Source of the DNA: Caprella mutica
Lineage: Eukaryota > Arthropoda > Malacostraca > Amphipoda > Caprellidae
Assembly: GCA_947561585.1 (NCBI GenBank)
Contig: CANNZV010002586.1
Span: 47,410-111,409, forward strand
Direction: 5' to 3'
DNA length: 64,000 nucleotides
The translations under genes and the position numbers were made by a program. Under the pieces are notes generated by a model. The model ran no database searches. It was not told the DNA's origin and worked only from the letters and a program-made list of their open reading frames with translations. Numbering within the stretch: the first letter of the stretch is position 1; every line of letters begins with the position of its first letter. Below are positions 63,360-64,000 of this stretch, piece after piece.

Positions 63360-63420
63360 TGCATTTATTTATTTTCAATTTTAAGTTGCCTTGCTTTAGT
63401 AGTAGGCGACTCAATATTTT

Positions 63421-64000
63421 ATGAAAAAACTTTATTGGATTTTCGCGGTAATTATTCTCTTCTTTATTGGAGATCGATTGGGTGGGTACCTTCTTAAACA
63501 GATGGTTTCCAGCAGCCAGTTTCGTTATTCTAAAATGTATCGTGGAGAGGCAGATTGTGATATTTTGTTTTTAGGAAATTCTAGAGGTTTAGGATTTTAC
63601 CAACCTTATATTGAAGAAGTTACAGGAAAGAAAACTTTTAATCTCAGTTATAATGCTTTACCAATGAATCTTGGAAGAGTATTGTTGGAAGATTACCTTG
63701 CAAACAATAAAAAACCTGAATTGATTATTGTGGATATTACCATGATGAATCGAGTAGATACCACTTTGGTAACTGGGTTTAATGTCTACACACCCTATTC
63801 AGAAGGATTAGGAGAGATTGTAAAATCTCATTCTAAAAATGTTTTCTATGGTGGAAAGTTGAGCCATTTGTTTTTGCACAATAGTGAGATTTTTCAACGT
63901 GCAATGTTTTACTACAATAAATCAGATAAAGATTGGATCATAGATCGTGTAATAAATGAGAATATGGTCAATGCTGTAGCGGAACAAAAGCCTTTTTATG
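63421..64000 (+). CDS. AlgJ/SGNH-like exported protein, 3' partial
   Basis: ATG at 63421, open to the window's end (193 codons seen). Starts with a signal or membrane anchor (LYWIFAVIILFFIGD), then a strand with DILFLGNSRGLGFYQ, whose GNSR matches block I of SGNH-type acetyl-transfer partners (Ser as nucleophile). LIIVDITMMNRVD follows as the next core strand. In many loci such a protein sits just after the MBOAT gene and receives the acetyl group for transfer to the glycan, as AlgJ/AlgX do for alginate. Only 36 bp after the corrected MBOAT stop. Confidence 0.75.
   Translation, partial: MKKLYWIFAVIILFFIGDRLGGYLLKQMVSSSQFRYSKMYRGEADCDILFLGNSRGLGFYQPYIEEVTGKKTFNLSYNALPMNLGRVLLEDYLANNKKPELIIVDITMMNRVDTTLVTGFNVYTPYSEGLGEIVKSHSKNVFYGGKLSHLFLHNSEIFQRAMFYYNKSDKDWIIDRVINENMVNAVAEQKPFY

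Overview
The window is AT-rich DNA from a Bacteroidota chromosome, most likely a Saprospirales-type environmental bacterium. Evidence: type IX secretion sorting domains of both the gliding-motility (type B) and 'Por' (type A) kinds, a SprB repeat, TonB receptors with a carboxypeptidase-regulatory N-terminal domain, DUF4836/DUF2853/DUF6660-type proteins, ECF sigma/membrane-protein pairs, and several TAnnTTTG promoter elements. The order-level placement is inference. No rRNA, tRNA, CRISPR array, transposase or prophage structural gene was seen.

Layout. 1-5 kb: 3' end of a giant Ig-repeat adhesin, a 5'-nucleotidase-like lipoprotein with eroded metal ligands, and a TesB thioesterase. 5-8.7 kb: a Cys-rich DUF6660-like exported protein, a TonB receptor (probably metal uptake) and a TonB-C-like protein. 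8.9-13.4 kb: GNAT, a Tat-exported epimerase, GrpB, a LIC11966-like gene broken by indels (with an N base), and a DUF2853 gene. 13.7-17.2 kb: smc. 17.4-22.5 kb: an FGE-like protein, then a Roco protein (LRR-Roc-COR, an effector-associated-domain-like segment, TIR) broken by three single-base indels and overlapping a membrane AraC regulator. This is the best candidate for an undescribed system. 22.7-31.5 kb: acyltransferase, S24 repressor, class IV aminotransferase, an arsenosugar pair (ArsS plus AhpD-like), a lipoprotein pyrophosphatase and a GNAT. 31.6-35.4 kb: ECF sigma operon. 35.7-39.1 kb: topB and a ferric-reductase-like membrane protein. 39.3-44.5 kb: a T9SS cargo and a second ECF locus whose membrane protein carries a beta-barrel. 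44.6-56.4 kb: RluF, an AddB-like nuclease, two tandem GT-C enzymes, a lone ABC ATPase, DUF4836 and a GT2. 57.1-64 kb: a surface-polysaccharide cluster (response regulator, REC-like/sugar-transferase fusion, two GT2s, SGNH, MBOAT, and an SGNH-like partner that runs off the window).

Intergenic DNA holds two palindrome classes. The first has a REP-like head (5-bp stem, 3-nt loop, then an AAATAT-type tail) arranged as inverted pairs at 4.8, 12.4 and 38.1 kb. The second is long ccacaaaag-type palindromes at 22.5, 27.7, 31.5 and 60.9 kb. Many convergent or operon-end junctions carry clear hairpin terminators.

Frame breaks cluster in three genes (11.4-12.4, 18.7-19.8 and 63.3 kb). In each, the reading continues as good protein after single-base corrections, and one break is at an N. 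Consensus sequence error is therefore at least as likely as true gene decay.
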